Shown in pieces: positions 17,243-25,848 of a stretch of 64,000 nt of DNA. Both the position numbers and the translations under genes were made by a program. The notes under the pieces are model-generated. The model was not told where the DNA came from, searched no databases, and was given only the letters and a program-made list of their open reading frames with translations. The stretch is taken from assembly GCF_003710105.1 (NCBI RefSeq), contig NZ_CP033325.1, positions 434,001 to 498,000 of the forward strand. The letters run 5' to 3'. Within the stretch, counting starts at the first letter, position 1; each line of letters starts with the position of its first letter. This DNA is from Georgenia faecalis. GTDB taxonomy: Bacteria > Actinomycetota > Actinomycetes > Actinomycetales > Actinomycetaceae.

Positions 17243-18154
17243 TTACCATGACGACTCGATTCGCTGCTTAAGCGAAGGGTCTTGCTCCAGCGAGATCTTG
17301 CGAATGAAGTAGGCCTTGGAAGCCAATGCGAGATCCACGTCATGCGAGTCGACGGTGCCGCTCATACTTGGCCTCAGCCAGTGGAAATTGGAGTAGCCGG
17401 CCATTGTGGGGCTGGTCGCCGGCTCGAGCTCACCGAACAAGGTGTGGCGCGCCCACGATGTGTTGTAGACATAAGTCGGAATGACGACCTCGTCTGGTGC
17501 ATAACTGTTCTTAAGATAGCGAAATTTGCCATCCCGGTACGCCGCAACTAATTCGACGGCCAATTTGCGGGGGATCGCTGTCCACTGCGAACCGGCCGCG
17601 TGCTGGAGGTTACCGGGCAGGGCGGGTTCGCAGACACGGGCAGCCTTTAGCGCGTGGCGAGTGAGAGCCGCCATGTGGCGGAAGCCCTTTTTTCTTAGAT
17701 GGCCTAGCGTGCCGTCGAGCCAGTGGGAACGCGTCACGCGCTCCATCGCCATTGTTGGCGTCGGATGCTCCCGCAAAGAGTAGCCCCGGCAAAGCACCAA
17801 GGGGGCGTCCTCCAGGAGATAGTGCGCGAATTCCTCCAAGGGTCGCAGCGGAAGGCACTGACCGGACAGAAAGACGAAACGTTCCTGTCGGTCTGTTGTC
17901 GCAGAGAGCGCAAGTTCAAGAGTCTCCAGCATCGCTTCGACAACGGAGTACCCGCCCCAGTGCAGGCAACGGCACCTCTTGGAAACCGTCACGCTGGCAA
18001 GGGCTAGGCTCGGGACATCGCGGAGTAAACGGGAACGAGCCTGCAAATCAAGATGCACGAACGTGGGCGCCGGCGCTAGTTCCTGCAGGAGCGCGTCGAG
18101 AGTCCGAGGCGCCTCATGGGCAAGCACCACATACGCGATACTGTCCAAACTCAT
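17243..18154 (-). CDS. GT14-type beta-1,6-N-acetylglucosaminyltransferase (core-2/I-branching family)
   Basis: 303 residues; its ATG overlaps the stop of the pyruvyltransferase gene by 4 bp (ATGA at 18151-18154), so the two are translationally coupled. Visible family marks are AYVVLAHEAPRTLDALL at the start, FVHLDLQAR, CLHWGGYSVVEAMLETL, FVFLSGQCLPLRPLEEF and the later SQWTAIPRKLA and APDEVVIPTYV. GT14 enzymes add a GlcNAc or related residue in beta linkage from a UDP-sugar; the exact sugar here is not known. In this locus it probably adds one residue to the growing lipid-linked repeat unit on the cytoplasmic side. Confidence 0.85.
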   Translation of the reverse strand: MSLDSIAYVVLAHEAPRTLDALLQELAPAPTFVHLDLQARSRLLRDVPSLALASVTVSKRCRCLHWGGYSVVEAMLETLELALSATTDRQERFVFLSGQCLPLRPLEEFAHYLLEDAPLVLCRGYSLREHPTPTMAMERVTRSHWLDGTLGHLRKKGFRHMAALTRHALKAARVCEPALPGNLQHAAGSQWTAIPRKLAVELVAAYRDGKFRYLKNSYAPDEVVIPTYVYNTSWARHTLFGELEPATSPTMAGYSNFHWLRPSMSGTVDSHDVDLALASKAYFIRKISLEQDPSLKQRIESSW

Positions 18155-19170
18155 CGTGAACCGGCCCGGGAAAGGTCGTTTGCAGTGGTCACTGCTTCCG
18201 AGAGTGAATCGACAAGGTGTGCCGTGCTGAACGCGCCTGTGTACTCCTCGTATATCGACGACACCTTACCGTAACTGTTGTCCGCAACAGCATGCGGAAT
18301 CCCGAGCAGGGCAGCTAGAATGTGCGCATGTAGGCGGTTGGTGGCTACCGCAGATCGACCTGAGAACTGATGTAGCGCGGCGCTGACGTTCAACCGGAGG
18401 CAGTAGTCAAGCGCAGCGAGATTGGCGCGGTAGAAGGGCCTCCGAGCCATGCCGGGCAACCGCTTATAAGCGGCTCCCACTGCGATGGCCCCCTTCCAGG
18501 CGGCGCTGTTCAGAGGCGTGAATTCCCAGTCCCGCATGCCCGCAGTCCTCGCGAGACTCAGGTCGGCGGGCAGGGCCTCCTGGTCTCCTCTGGCGAGCGT
18601 CAGGATTCCATCGCGAGCGGAAGACTTCGTGTCCTCAATTGGTGCGCCCAGGGCAGCGTCATAACAGTATCGGACGTCGACTCCCTGGAAGTTCTCTTTT
18701 GCAATGTCCAGTGAGCGGTTCTCTCGAACGAGGAGCGTGAGGTCAGCGGCTCGTGAGTATGCTGCGCCGGCATGGCGGAGCGTCTCGTGATCCTGGTAGT
18801 GGATCGACTGGGGCATGACAACAATGCGGCGGTCGCCGTGCGCCTCTACGATGTGTCGGCGAAAGCTGTCGTGGGCGGGATAGAGGTCGCCGAAGTTTCC
18901 GCCACCGTGCAAGACAAGGACGGTGTCTGCGGGTAGGCGCGCGATGTCATCGCTGAAGAATCGACCGATGTCGGCGGTGTATACGATTTCGTGGCCCAAC
19001 GACGTGAGGTATTGGAGCTCCCCTAGCCAAATCAGAGAGTCGCCAAGGTTCCTGTGACGGGGGGCGTCCAGGAGTGCGATGGGCTTTGGCGCCTCACCTA
19101 GCGCTTCCCGCAGAATGGTTTCCGTCGCTGTACGCAGAGTGGAGAGATAGTGCAGGTCTGTGATGTTCAC
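18151..19170 (-). CDS. Polysaccharide pyruvyl transferase family protein
   Basis: 339 residues from the ATG at 19170. The N-terminal part has NLGDSLIWLGE and LVLHGGGNFGDLYP, and the C-terminal part has ATNRLHAHILAALLGIPHAVADNSYGKVSS, the characteristic glycine-rich and donor-site motifs of the CsaB/EpsO/Wca-type pyruvyl transferases. These enzymes move a ketal pyruvate from phosphoenolpyruvate to a sugar hydroxyl pair, giving the polymer a negative charge. It begins 47 bp after the GT4 gene and overlaps the GT14 gene by 4 bp. The related use of this fold for other sugar transfers cannot be excluded from sequence alone. Confidence 0.88.
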   Translation of the reverse strand: MNITDLHYLSTLRTATETILREALGEAPKPIALLDAPRHRNLGDSLIWLGELQYLTSLGHEIVYTADIGRFFSDDIARLPADTVLVLHGGGNFGDLYPAHDSFRRHIVEAHGDRRIVVMPQSIHYQDHETLRHAGAAYSRAADLTLLVRENRSLDIAKENFQGVDVRYCYDAALGAPIEDTKSSARDGILTLARGDQEALPADLSLARTAGMRDWEFTPLNSAAWKGAIAVGAAYKRLPGMARRPFYRANLAALDYCLRLNVSAALHQFSGRSAVATNRLHAHILAALLGIPHAVADNSYGKVSSIYEEYTGAFSTAHLVDSLSEAVTTANDLSRAGSR

Positions 19171-19217
19171 GGCTAAAGTCCTTCGAGGTGCGGCATCGCG
19201 GGCGCGGTTGTTCGTAA

Positions 19218-20369
19218 CTATAGTAAAGACGGCTGGTTCAACTCACTGTCGATGATGTCTATGTACTGTTGCGCGCGGTCGCGTGCGGAGAATTGGGACC
19301 GCGAGAACTCGCGCGCCTTTAAGCGCAAGGCCAGCTCAGCGCCGGAGTCAGACAGAACGCTAGCGATCGTCGCCGCCGCTTCGGACGGTGACGTGGGGTC
19401 GAAGTAGATGCAGTTGTCCTCGCAGACATCGCGCACGAACGGTCGGTCGGAAGCGAACAGGAGCCCGTTTGCATGTAGTGCTTCGAGGGGGGCCACCGAG
19501 AACGACTCCAGCAGGCTGGGAAATATGGCTGCGTACGAGGCTTCGTAGACGGGTGGAAGGGACCGGAGCGGCAGCGGGCCAAGGTTGATTAGCCATCGGT
19601 GCGCCTCCTGGGGAAGGCGGGCCATTTCCGCGTGTTCGAGGGTTACAATGAACTGAACGTCGTGTCCCAGTCGTTCTAGCGCTTCGCCAATTCGAGGAAG
19701 CACGGCGTGGTTCTTGTGGGGGTAACCTCTGGAGATGTAGCAGAGCTTGACGGACTGGGTCGAGGGGATCTCGTCCGCTGCTGTCCGGTCCCAAGAACTT
19801 CGGCGCCTGAAGATTCCGTTGAGCGCGTTCGGCACAATGCTAATCTGCGTTTCGGGGAGGCCCGTTCGCTCCGCAAGTCTTGTGGCAACACGCGGAGACT
19901 CAACGATGACGCGGTCGACGCGAGCGAATAGCGCAATACTGACGCGGGCCCGCAGGGCTTTCACTGCGGTTGCCGCGAAGCGCCGCGGACGTTCCTCAAT
20001 AGGGAGGTCCGGAGCGTCGAATATGGAGGCGCCGTCTGCGAAGCCGCAAATCTGCCGATGTGCCCGCCTGCGGCCGTATTCTGGCCCGAACAGCGTGAAG
20101 GAGGCGTCATACGGTTTCGTACGTATGCGTGGGAGCCAGTATTTGACTTGCCACCACCGGCGCGATGCAATAGTAACGCTCGTAGGGGGCAGGGGGACGG
20201 ATATGTTTGCATGCACCTCTGGCGACAACTCCAAGTGGAGTGTTGAGAGCCAGGGGTATCGCGCGTCATCCCGCAGCGCTGACAGTTCGTCCACAAAGGA
20301 AGCCGCGACTTGAACCGCACCGCCGGTATGAAGGTTGCTTGCATCTACAAGGACGCGTCGGTGCATCAT
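19218..20369 (-). CDS. GT4-family glycosyltransferase
   Basis: 383 residues; ATG 20369 overlaps the stop of the upstream epimerase gene by 4 bp. It is a GT-B enzyme: the N-terminal half begins RRVLVDASNLHTGGAVQVA, and the C-terminal donor-binding half has YISRGYPHKNHAVL and the retaining-GT4 EX7E element ESFSVAPLE followed by ALHANGLLFASDRPFV. It should transfer a nucleotide-activated sugar to the lipid-linked intermediate with retention of configuration. The sugar is unknown. The codon use is less GC-rich than the core part of the window, as for its neighbours from about 13 to 21 kb. Confidence 0.88.
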   Translation of the reverse strand: MMHRRVLVDASNLHTGGAVQVAASFVDELSALRDDARYPWLSTLHLELSPEVHANISVPLPPTSVTIASRRWWQVKYWLPRIRTKPYDASFTLFGPEYGRRRAHRQICGFADGASIFDAPDLPIEERPRRFAATAVKALRARVSIALFARVDRVIVESPRVATRLAERTGLPETQISIVPNALNGIFRRRSSWDRTAADEIPSTQSVKLCYISRGYPHKNHAVLPRIGEALERLGHDVQFIVTLEHAEMARLPQEAHRWLINLGPLPLRSLPPVYEASYAAIFPSLLESFSVAPLEALHANGLLFASDRPFVRDVCEDNCIYFDPTSPSEAAATIASVLSDSGAELALRLKAREFSRSQFSARDRAQQYIDIIDSELNQPSLL

Positions 20370-21511
20370 GAAGTGCTGCCCGGTCGTCTCACGCCGTTAC
20401 GTGCATGATGGGTGCTGGCGGTGGAGCGGATATAGTTGAGAACGCGGCGGGACGAGTCTGCGATGGCGTAATCTGTTGGAGTGGAAGCAGGACCGGCGGT
20501 TCTATGCTGCGCCAAGGTCATGCGGACGGCATCGACTAAATCGACGCCCGAGAGGCCTGTCGTGATAATTGCCCCGCTGTCGATGGCCTCCGGGCGCTCT
20601 ATAGCGTCGCGAATGGTAACTGCCGGGAACTGTAGTATCGCTGACTCTTCAGCAATCGTGCCACTATCAGATATTACGCATGCGGCGTGCCTCTGTAGTT
20701 GAACATACGCCATGAAACCCACCGGACGGTGTAGGCGGATGTGCTCGCTATAAGGGATCCGCCCTTCTTCGATGCGCCGGCGTGTACGCGGATGGGTCGA
20801 GACCAGGACCGGCATCGACATCGTCTCGCCTGCCAGTGCTAGTGCATTGAAAGCGGATTCGAGCCGTTCTGGATCGTCGACGTTCTCTTCCCTGTGGAGG
20901 CTCGCGAGAATGTAACTTTTCGGCTCAACTCCCACTTGTGACAAGATGTCGCTATTGTCGATCGCGGCCTCGTAGTAGTTGAGGATCTCGCGCATCGGAG
21001 ACCCCATGTGAAGTATCCGCGAAGGGTGTATGCCTTCCGCTAGGAGGTTTCTGCGAGAGTGTTCGGAATATACAAGGTTGTAATCGGCTACGTGGTCGAC
21101 GAGGTGCCGGTTAATTTCCTCCGGCACGTTGGGATCAAAGGACCTGTTACCCGCCTCGAGGTGGTAGACCGGCACCTTCATGCGCCTGGCCATGAGGGCC
21201 GAGATGCAGCTGTTGGTGTCGCCGAGTACCACCATGGCGTCGGGACGCTCCTCGCGCAGGACTCGCTCGGTGCCCTTGAGCACGTCGGCGAGAACGGCAC
21301 CGAGGGACGATGTGTCGGCGTTGAGGAAGTGGTCCGGTCGGCGCAGGCCCAACTCTTCGAAGAAGATCTCGTTCAGTTCGTAGTCGTAGTTCTGCCCAGT
21401 GTGGACGAGGATGTGATCGGTGTTTTCCTCCAGTGCGGCGATGATCCTCGACAGGCGGATGATTTCCGGCCGGGTGCCGACCACGGTCACAACTCTTAGG
21501 CGTCCACTCAT
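20366..21511 (-). CDS. fnlC: UDP-N-acetylglucosamine 2-epimerase-type enzyme of UDP-L-FucNAc synthesis (FnlC/CapG)
   Basis: 381 residues. The GT-B-like epimerase marks are VVTVVGTRPEIIRLS at the start, VLGDTNSCI, VYHLEAGNRSFD, ASLHREENVD and VISDSGTIAEES. Non-hydrolysing UDP-GlcNAc 2-epimerases and FnlC/CapG/WbjD share these motifs; FnlC makes UDP-L-FucNAc by C-2 epimerisation of the L-talosamine intermediate. The gene follows fnlB with a 1-bp overlap (TGATG) and fnlA just before it, which is the standard fnlABC order and decides the assignment over plain WecB. It overlaps the next glycosyltransferase by 4 bp. Confidence 0.92.
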   Translation of the reverse strand: MSGRLRVVTVVGTRPEIIRLSRIIAALEENTDHILVHTGQNYDYELNEIFFEELGLRRPDHFLNADTSSLGAVLADVLKGTERVLREERPDAMVVLGDTNSCISALMARRMKVPVYHLEAGNRSFDPNVPEEINRHLVDHVADYNLVYSEHSRRNLLAEGIHPSRILHMGSPMREILNYYEAAIDNSDILSQVGVEPKSYILASLHREENVDDPERLESAFNALALAGETMSMPVLVSTHPRTRRRIEEGRIPYSEHIRLHRPVGFMAYVQLQRHAACVISDSGTIAEESAILQFPAVTIRDAIERPEAIDSGAIITTGLSGVDLVDAVRMTLAQHRTAGPASTPTDYAIADSSRRVLNYIRSTASTHHARNGVRRPGSTS

Positions 21512-22596
21512 CAGACCTCCTCTGCGTAGGTGTCGGTGTCCTCAGGAGTGAAGAGTTCGTTGGTCCAGAAGACTGTCGTCAGGGTTCCGCTGCCGACGTT
21601 GGTGATTTTGTGCGGCCATCCCGTCGGCATATCGATGGCTACCGGCTCGTCGCCATTGACGCGGAAGACCTGGACGGGGTCGTCAAACAGGCGCCGCATC
21701 GCGATCTCCGCTTCGCCGTCGACCACGGCGAAGCGTTCGAGCTTGCGCAGGTGGAAGTGCTGCCCGCGAGTGATCCCTGGCTTCGTCGTGGAGACGAATG
21801 TCTGCCCTTCGCTCCCGCGGGCACGCACCGCCTCCGTCAACGCCCCGCGTTCGTCGGCCCGGCGCACGAGAGGGATCGTTGGTCGTTCGGCGAACATGCG
21901 GGCCCGGAGCGTGTTGAGCAGGTTGACCTCGAGTTCGCTGCTGAGCGGCGGGATCTCCCCGAGCCGGTAGGCCGCGTGAAGGGTCTCGAGTGTCTGGAGG
22001 ACCGACGCGACGGATGTCGGGGTACCAGCGGGGCGCTGTTCACCGCCCGGCGTGGTCAGGGCTTCGATCAGCACCCGGGCAGCGTCCTGGACGTGGAGCA
22101 ACTGGAGTTCCCGGTCGTCCACGCTGACGGCTTGCCCCTGGACGATCCGCTCGACAAAGGTGGCGACGAACGTGTTGTAGTTCGGCTTCGCGCCTTCGCC
22201 AAAGATGTTGGGTAGCAGGACGTCGACGAAGCTCGCGTTCCGTTCACGCGCTATGTCGGCGAGGACACGGCCCGCCTCCTGCTTGCCCCGCCCGTACGGA
22301 CTGTCCATCCCCGATTGGATCGAGTTGGCGTAGACGACTTGGGTGGGCCGGGCGCTCAGCCGCAGGGCATTCGAGAGGTCCAGTGCCAAGCGGGCGTTGC
22401 CGTGCTCCACGGCGTAGGGTTCGCCGCGGTTCACGCCGGCGAGGTGGATCACGGCGTCAGCGTCCCTGACCAGGGCGGGCAGGTCGTTCCAGAGGCCCCG
22501 ACCGACGGGCACGACCTCGTGGTTCGTGAGAGCCCGGAGCCGCGCGCGGAGGTGCCAACCGAGGAACCCGTCGGCTCCGGTCACCACCACTCGCAT
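21511..22596 (-). CDS. fnlB: Bifunctional reductase of UDP-L-FucNAc synthesis (FnlB/CapF)
   Basis: 361 residues with the two-domain build of CapF: an N-terminal SDR domain (VVVTGADGFLGWHLRARL, nucleotide motif GxxGFLG; PYGRGKQEAG in the position of YxxxK) and a C-terminal cupin domain (about residues 250-361; GITRGQHFHLRKLERFAVVDGEAEI and GWPHKITNVG) that binds zinc in the S. aureus enzyme and performs the C-3 epimerisation. The SDR part then reduces C-4 with NADPH. The stop and start codons overlap by 1 bp on both sides (TGATG at 21509-21513 and 22594-22598), so fnlA-fnlB-fnlC are tightly coupled. Confidence 0.95.
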   Translation of the reverse strand: MRVVVTGADGFLGWHLRARLRALTNHEVVPVGRGLWNDLPALVRDADAVIHLAGVNRGEPYAVEHGNARLALDLSNALRLSARPTQVVYANSIQSGMDSPYGRGKQEAGRVLADIARERNASFVDVLLPNIFGEGAKPNYNTFVATFVERIVQGQAVSVDDRELQLLHVQDAARVLIEALTTPGGEQRPAGTPTSVASVLQTLETLHAAYRLGEIPPLSSELEVNLLNTLRARMFAERPTIPLVRRADERGALTEAVRARGSEGQTFVSTTKPGITRGQHFHLRKLERFAVVDGEAEIAMRRLFDDPVQVFRVNGDEPVAIDMPTGWPHKITNVGSGTLTTVFWTNELFTPEDTDTYAEEV

Positions 22597-23624
22597 CAGG
22601 CGATCGCCTTCGCGAGTAGCGTCTGGATCTCTGGGAGCTGCATGAGAAGCTCCTTGGTCTCCTCGACCGTGAGGCGCGCAGTGTTCTCCGACGTGAAGTC
22701 TTCCGTTCGCGCGATGCGTCTCTCGCCCTCCTCGAAGTAGAGCTCGTACTCAAGCGAACGCGCGTCGAGCGGCACCCGGAAGTACTGAGCCTGATCCTCC
22801 GCTGTCACCATCTCCTCGCGGCTGAGTAGGGTCTCGTGCAGCTTCTCACCGTGACGGGTGCCGATGACGCGAATGTCTGGGTCGTCATCGCCCAGCAGGG
22901 AAGCGACCGCGCGCGCGAGAGTGTCGACGGTCGCTGCGGGGGCCTTGCGTACGAAGAGGTCGCCCGGCTCGGCGTGGAGGAAGGCGTGGTCGACGAGGTG
23001 GACAGACTCCTCGAGGGACATCAGGAACCGTGTCATCGACGGCTCCGTCAGCGTAAGCGGCTCACCCTGCCGGAGCTGCTGGATAAAGAGGGGGATGACG
23101 GAGCCGCGGGAGTACATGACATTGCCATAACGTGTGACCGAGACCACAGTCTGCGATGTCGGATTTCGGCGCGCAAATGCCTGAGCTGTCTTCTCCATGA
23201 GGGCTTTCGACATGCCCATGGCATTGACGGGGTAGACCGCCTTGTCGGTGCTTAGGCAGACAACTGACCGGACTCCGACCTTCGCCGATGCCTCAATTAT
23301 GTTGTGGCTACCTCGAACGTTCGTCTTGACTGCCTGGTCCGGGAAGAACTCACAAGACGGCACCTGCTTGAGGGCGGCGGCATGGAACACAAAATCGGCT
23401 CCGCGCACCGCGGCCTCGACGCTGTCCATGTCGCGGACGTCCCCGATGAAGTACTGGAGCCGCGAGTCCGAGAGCCGACGACGCATGTCGTCCTGCTTGG
23501 CCTCGTCGCGGCTAAAGATCCGCACCTCTCCGATCCCTCGCGCCAGGAGATGCTCGGTCATGATCGACCCGAAGGAACCCGTGCCGCCAGTAATGGTTAC
23601 GGTCGCACCTTGTATCGACGTCAC
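22596..23624 (-). CDS. fnlA: UDP-GlcNAc 4,6-dehydratase/5-epimerase of UDP-L-FucNAc synthesis (FnlA/CapE)
   Basis: 342 residues from GTG 23624, which overlaps the stop of the preceding SDR gene by 4 bp (GTGA). It is an extended SDR: nucleotide motif GGTGSFG, the FHAAALKQVP block, and CLSTDKAVYPVNAMGMSKALME, where the active-site YxxxK is MxxxK, as in several CapE/WbjB and WbpM-type dehydratases. The enzyme removes water from UDP-GlcNAc and inverts C-5, the first step towards UDP-L-FucNAc. The later pattern TRFLMSLEESVHLVDHAF is typical. The following two genes complete the pathway. Confidence 0.95.
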   Translation of the reverse strand: MTSIQGATVTITGGTGSFGSIMTEHLLARGIGEVRIFSRDEAKQDDMRRRLSDSRLQYFIGDVRDMDSVEAAVRGADFVFHAAALKQVPSCEFFPDQAVKTNVRGSHNIIEASAKVGVRSVVCLSTDKAVYPVNAMGMSKALMEKTAQAFARRNPTSQTVVSVTRYGNVMYSRGSVIPLFIQQLRQGEPLTLTEPSMTRFLMSLEESVHLVDHAFLHAEPGDLFVRKAPAATVDTLARAVASLLGDDDPDIRVIGTRHGEKLHETLLSREEMVTAEDQAQYFRVPLDARSLEYELYFEEGERRIARTEDFTSENTARLTVEETKELLMQLPEIQTLLAKAIA

Positions 23625-24598
23625 TGTGATCCTGTCTCCTTGAGTTCCTTACCTGTATCCAGCTGGGCGAGTTTCCGACCGAGCGCTCGCCATCCTTCGT
23701 GCCCAACTGGCGGCAACCAACCGGCTGCTGTCAACCAGCTGTGCGCCTGCTCCTGGCCGAACCACAGCATTTCTACACGGCGTGCGTTACCCGCCAGTGA
23801 GGGGCTGAGCCGGCTTGCCGAGTTGAGACCTCGCACCACGGTTCGCGCGATTCGGCGCGGGATGCGAATGGGGCGCTTTCCCCCTAGTGCCTCTAGCAAT
23901 GTCGTCGTGGTCAGGAGTTCGGACGGGTGCATGACGATCGAAGCGGGTACGGAAGCGGTCGTCGCGAGGTAAGCCAAAGCATCTGCGACGTTGTCAATCA
24001 GTGTCTGAGGCGTCGGATCCGTGCCCGGTGCGGCAACTGTCGAGACTGCAGAGCGGGCGATGCGGGCGGTTAAGCGCGTTACGCGTCGATCTGCGCCGTG
24101 TACGCCCGGCGGACGGTAGATCACGGTCTGCGCAGGGCCCTCTTGCCGGACGAGGTGCTCGCCGAGAAGTTTTGATCGCGCATATGGCGAGAAGGCGTCG
24201 AACTGCGAACCTTCGTCCAGGCGGCGAAGGCGTCCCTGGACGGCGGCGCTGCTGACCTGCACGAATCGCGTCAGGCCAGCAACGGCAGCCGCGCGGGCAG
24301 CTAGCGCTGGGAGCGCACTGTTCGCTGAAACTAGGGCGGGCCAGTTGCCCGACCTTGCCTCTGCGACGCCCGCGGCGTTCACAAGTGCATCTACGTGCTG
24401 AAGGCTGCTCGCCAGGTCGTCGAGTGCCTGACCGGCGCGATCTGGGAACGTCGCGGCATCGGAGGCTGTCATGGGCGCCAAGCGCGGTGCCCTGATGCGG
24501 ACGACGGTGTGCCCCCGGCTCTCGAGCGCGTAGCAGGTGTGCGACCCCACGAATCCGGACGCGCCGAGGACGGCGACAGTCTTTCGAGGCGTCGTCAC
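23621..24598 (-). CDS. Extended-SDR nucleotide-sugar reductase/epimerase (WbjF/WbpV-like)
   Basis: 325 residues from GTG 24598, overlapping the upstream glycosyltransferase stop by 4 bp. The N-terminus has the nucleotide-binding motif GASGFVGSHTCYAL and the active site has S at QVSSAAVQG and YARSK (YxxxK). It lacks strong markers for one reaction. Its position between a WbpL-like transferase module and fnlA parallels wbjF/wbpV genes, whose products reduce the 4-keto intermediate made by a WbpM-type dehydratase to give UDP-D-FucNAc or UDP-D-QuiNAc. That role here is inference from context. The C-terminal 60 residues (RRVEMLWFGQEQAHSWL) are less conserved. Confidence 0.75.
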   Translation of the reverse strand: MTTPRKTVAVLGASGFVGSHTCYALESRGHTVVRIRAPRLAPMTASDAATFPDRAGQALDDLASSLQHVDALVNAAGVAEARSGNWPALVSANSALPALAARAAAVAGLTRFVQVSSAAVQGRLRRLDEGSQFDAFSPYARSKLLGEHLVRQEGPAQTVIYRPPGVHGADRRVTRLTARIARSAVSTVAAPGTDPTPQTLIDNVADALAYLATTASVPASIVMHPSELLTTTTLLEALGGKRPIRIPRRIARTVVRGLNSASRLSPSLAGNARRVEMLWFGQEQAHSWLTAAGWLPPVGHEGWRALGRKLAQLDTGKELKETGSQ

Positions 24599-25848
24599 CT
24601 CCGCCTCCGAGCGGCACCTGCGTCGAGGAGCAGATCGCTGAGGCGTGCGGCGGCGACGTCCTCGCTGAGAGTGCTGCGGTAGTACTCCCTGCCCGCCGCC
24701 CCCATGGCACTGAGCTCTGCACGTGGCATCAGACGAAGCTCGAGGATGGCGTCTGCCATCGCCCGGGGATCCTGTGGAGGGACTACACGCCCTGCGCCAG
24801 AGGCATCGAGGATGCGCGCCGCATCTCCTGACACGGCGGCGATCACGGGTCTTCCTGCGGAAAGGGTGGCCTGGATTTTGCTCGGCATCGTCCTGTGAAA
24901 TAGGGGGAGGTCTTGCAAGCTGACGAGTTGGACGTCTCCCAGGGCGAGAATGTGCGCCATGTTCCCCATTGGCTGGGCCTCGACGAAGCGCACATTTGTC
25001 AGGTCTCGCTCGCGCGCCATGGACTTGAGTGCCCGTTCCTCGACGCCGCTCCCGACGAATACGAATCCAATGTCCCTGTTGTCGCGGAGGCGTGTTGCCG
25101 CTTCGATGGCGGAGTCCAGCGCTTGGAACGTTCCGAAGTTACCCGCGTACATGACGGTGAAGGGTCTCGTGATGCCGAGCTGCGCCGCAAGTTGTTGGTC
25201 TCTATCCACCGGGCGAAATGCCGACTCGTCCGCCCAGTTCGGGACGAATGCGAGCTTGGAGTCGGGCACGCCTCTCCTGGTAATGGCGTCAGCCATGCCT
25301 GGCGACGTCACGGCGATGGTGTGTGCCCGGCGATAGACGGTGTCGCAGAACGCTTGGAGCGTCCTTTCGACGCGACCGACCCTCCCCTCCTCGAGGAAAC
25401 CGCTCGAGACGACGGTTTGTGGCCACAGGTCCTGAATGTGGACCACAAAAGGCGTGTGCCTGAGTGTGCGCAGTGCCATTGCTGGCAGGGCGGTGGTTGC
25501 TGGCGACGAGTGCACGAGTGCCACATCTACCGGCGACAGTACAAAAGGCGCGGCGAGCGAGGCGCTGGCTGCAAACGTCATGTAATTTGCCGCGCGGTGC
25601 ATCGCCCGGGAATCATGGCTCGGATAGAGTGGCGTCCGGTGGACAGTTATGCCCCCCATTTGCTCCTGCTGATAGTGCCGGAGTCGATACCCTTTATGCA
25701 GTTTCCCTGCGGGGTAGTTAGGAAATCCCGTGAGGACGTCAACTGAATGGCCGCGCCGCGCCAGACTGCGTGCGATGATGCCCGGCGTTGCGGCGGCTCC
25801 ACCCTCTGGGTCGAACCACTGGGTCACTATGCCAATCCGGTTATTCAT
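24595..25848 (-). CDS. GT4 glycosyltransferase, WbuB/WbjE-like (probable L-FucNAc transferase)
   Basis: 417 residues from ATG 25848, which overlaps the preceding stop by 4 bp; an in-frame extension to 26037 would run deep into the upstream gene and is rejected. The N-terminus IGIVTQWFDPEGGAAATPGI and the blocks FVVHIQDLWPQTVVSSGFL, VMYAGNFGTFQALDSAIEAA, and HRTMPSKIQATLSAGRPVIA are those of the WbuB group of GT4 enzymes. Members next to fnlABC transfer L-FucNAc onto the first lipid-linked sugar. The neighbours here (WbpL-like initiator before it, FnlABC after it) support that assignment, but substrate is not provable from sequence. Confidence 0.85.
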   Translation of the reverse strand: MNNRIGIVTQWFDPEGGAAATPGIIARSLARRGHSVDVLTGFPNYPAGKLHKGYRLRHYQQEQMGGITVHRTPLYPSHDSRAMHRAANYMTFAASASLAAPFVLSPVDVALVHSSPATTALPAMALRTLRHTPFVVHIQDLWPQTVVSSGFLEEGRVGRVERTLQAFCDTVYRRAHTIAVTSPGMADAITRRGVPDSKLAFVPNWADESAFRPVDRDQQLAAQLGITRPFTVMYAGNFGTFQALDSAIEAATRLRDNRDIGFVFVGSGVEERALKSMARERDLTNVRFVEAQPMGNMAHILALGDVQLVSLQDLPLFHRTMPSKIQATLSAGRPVIAAVSGDAARILDASGAGRVVPPQDPRAMADAILELRLMPRAELSAMGAAGREYYRSTLSEDVAAARLSDLLLDAGAARRRR

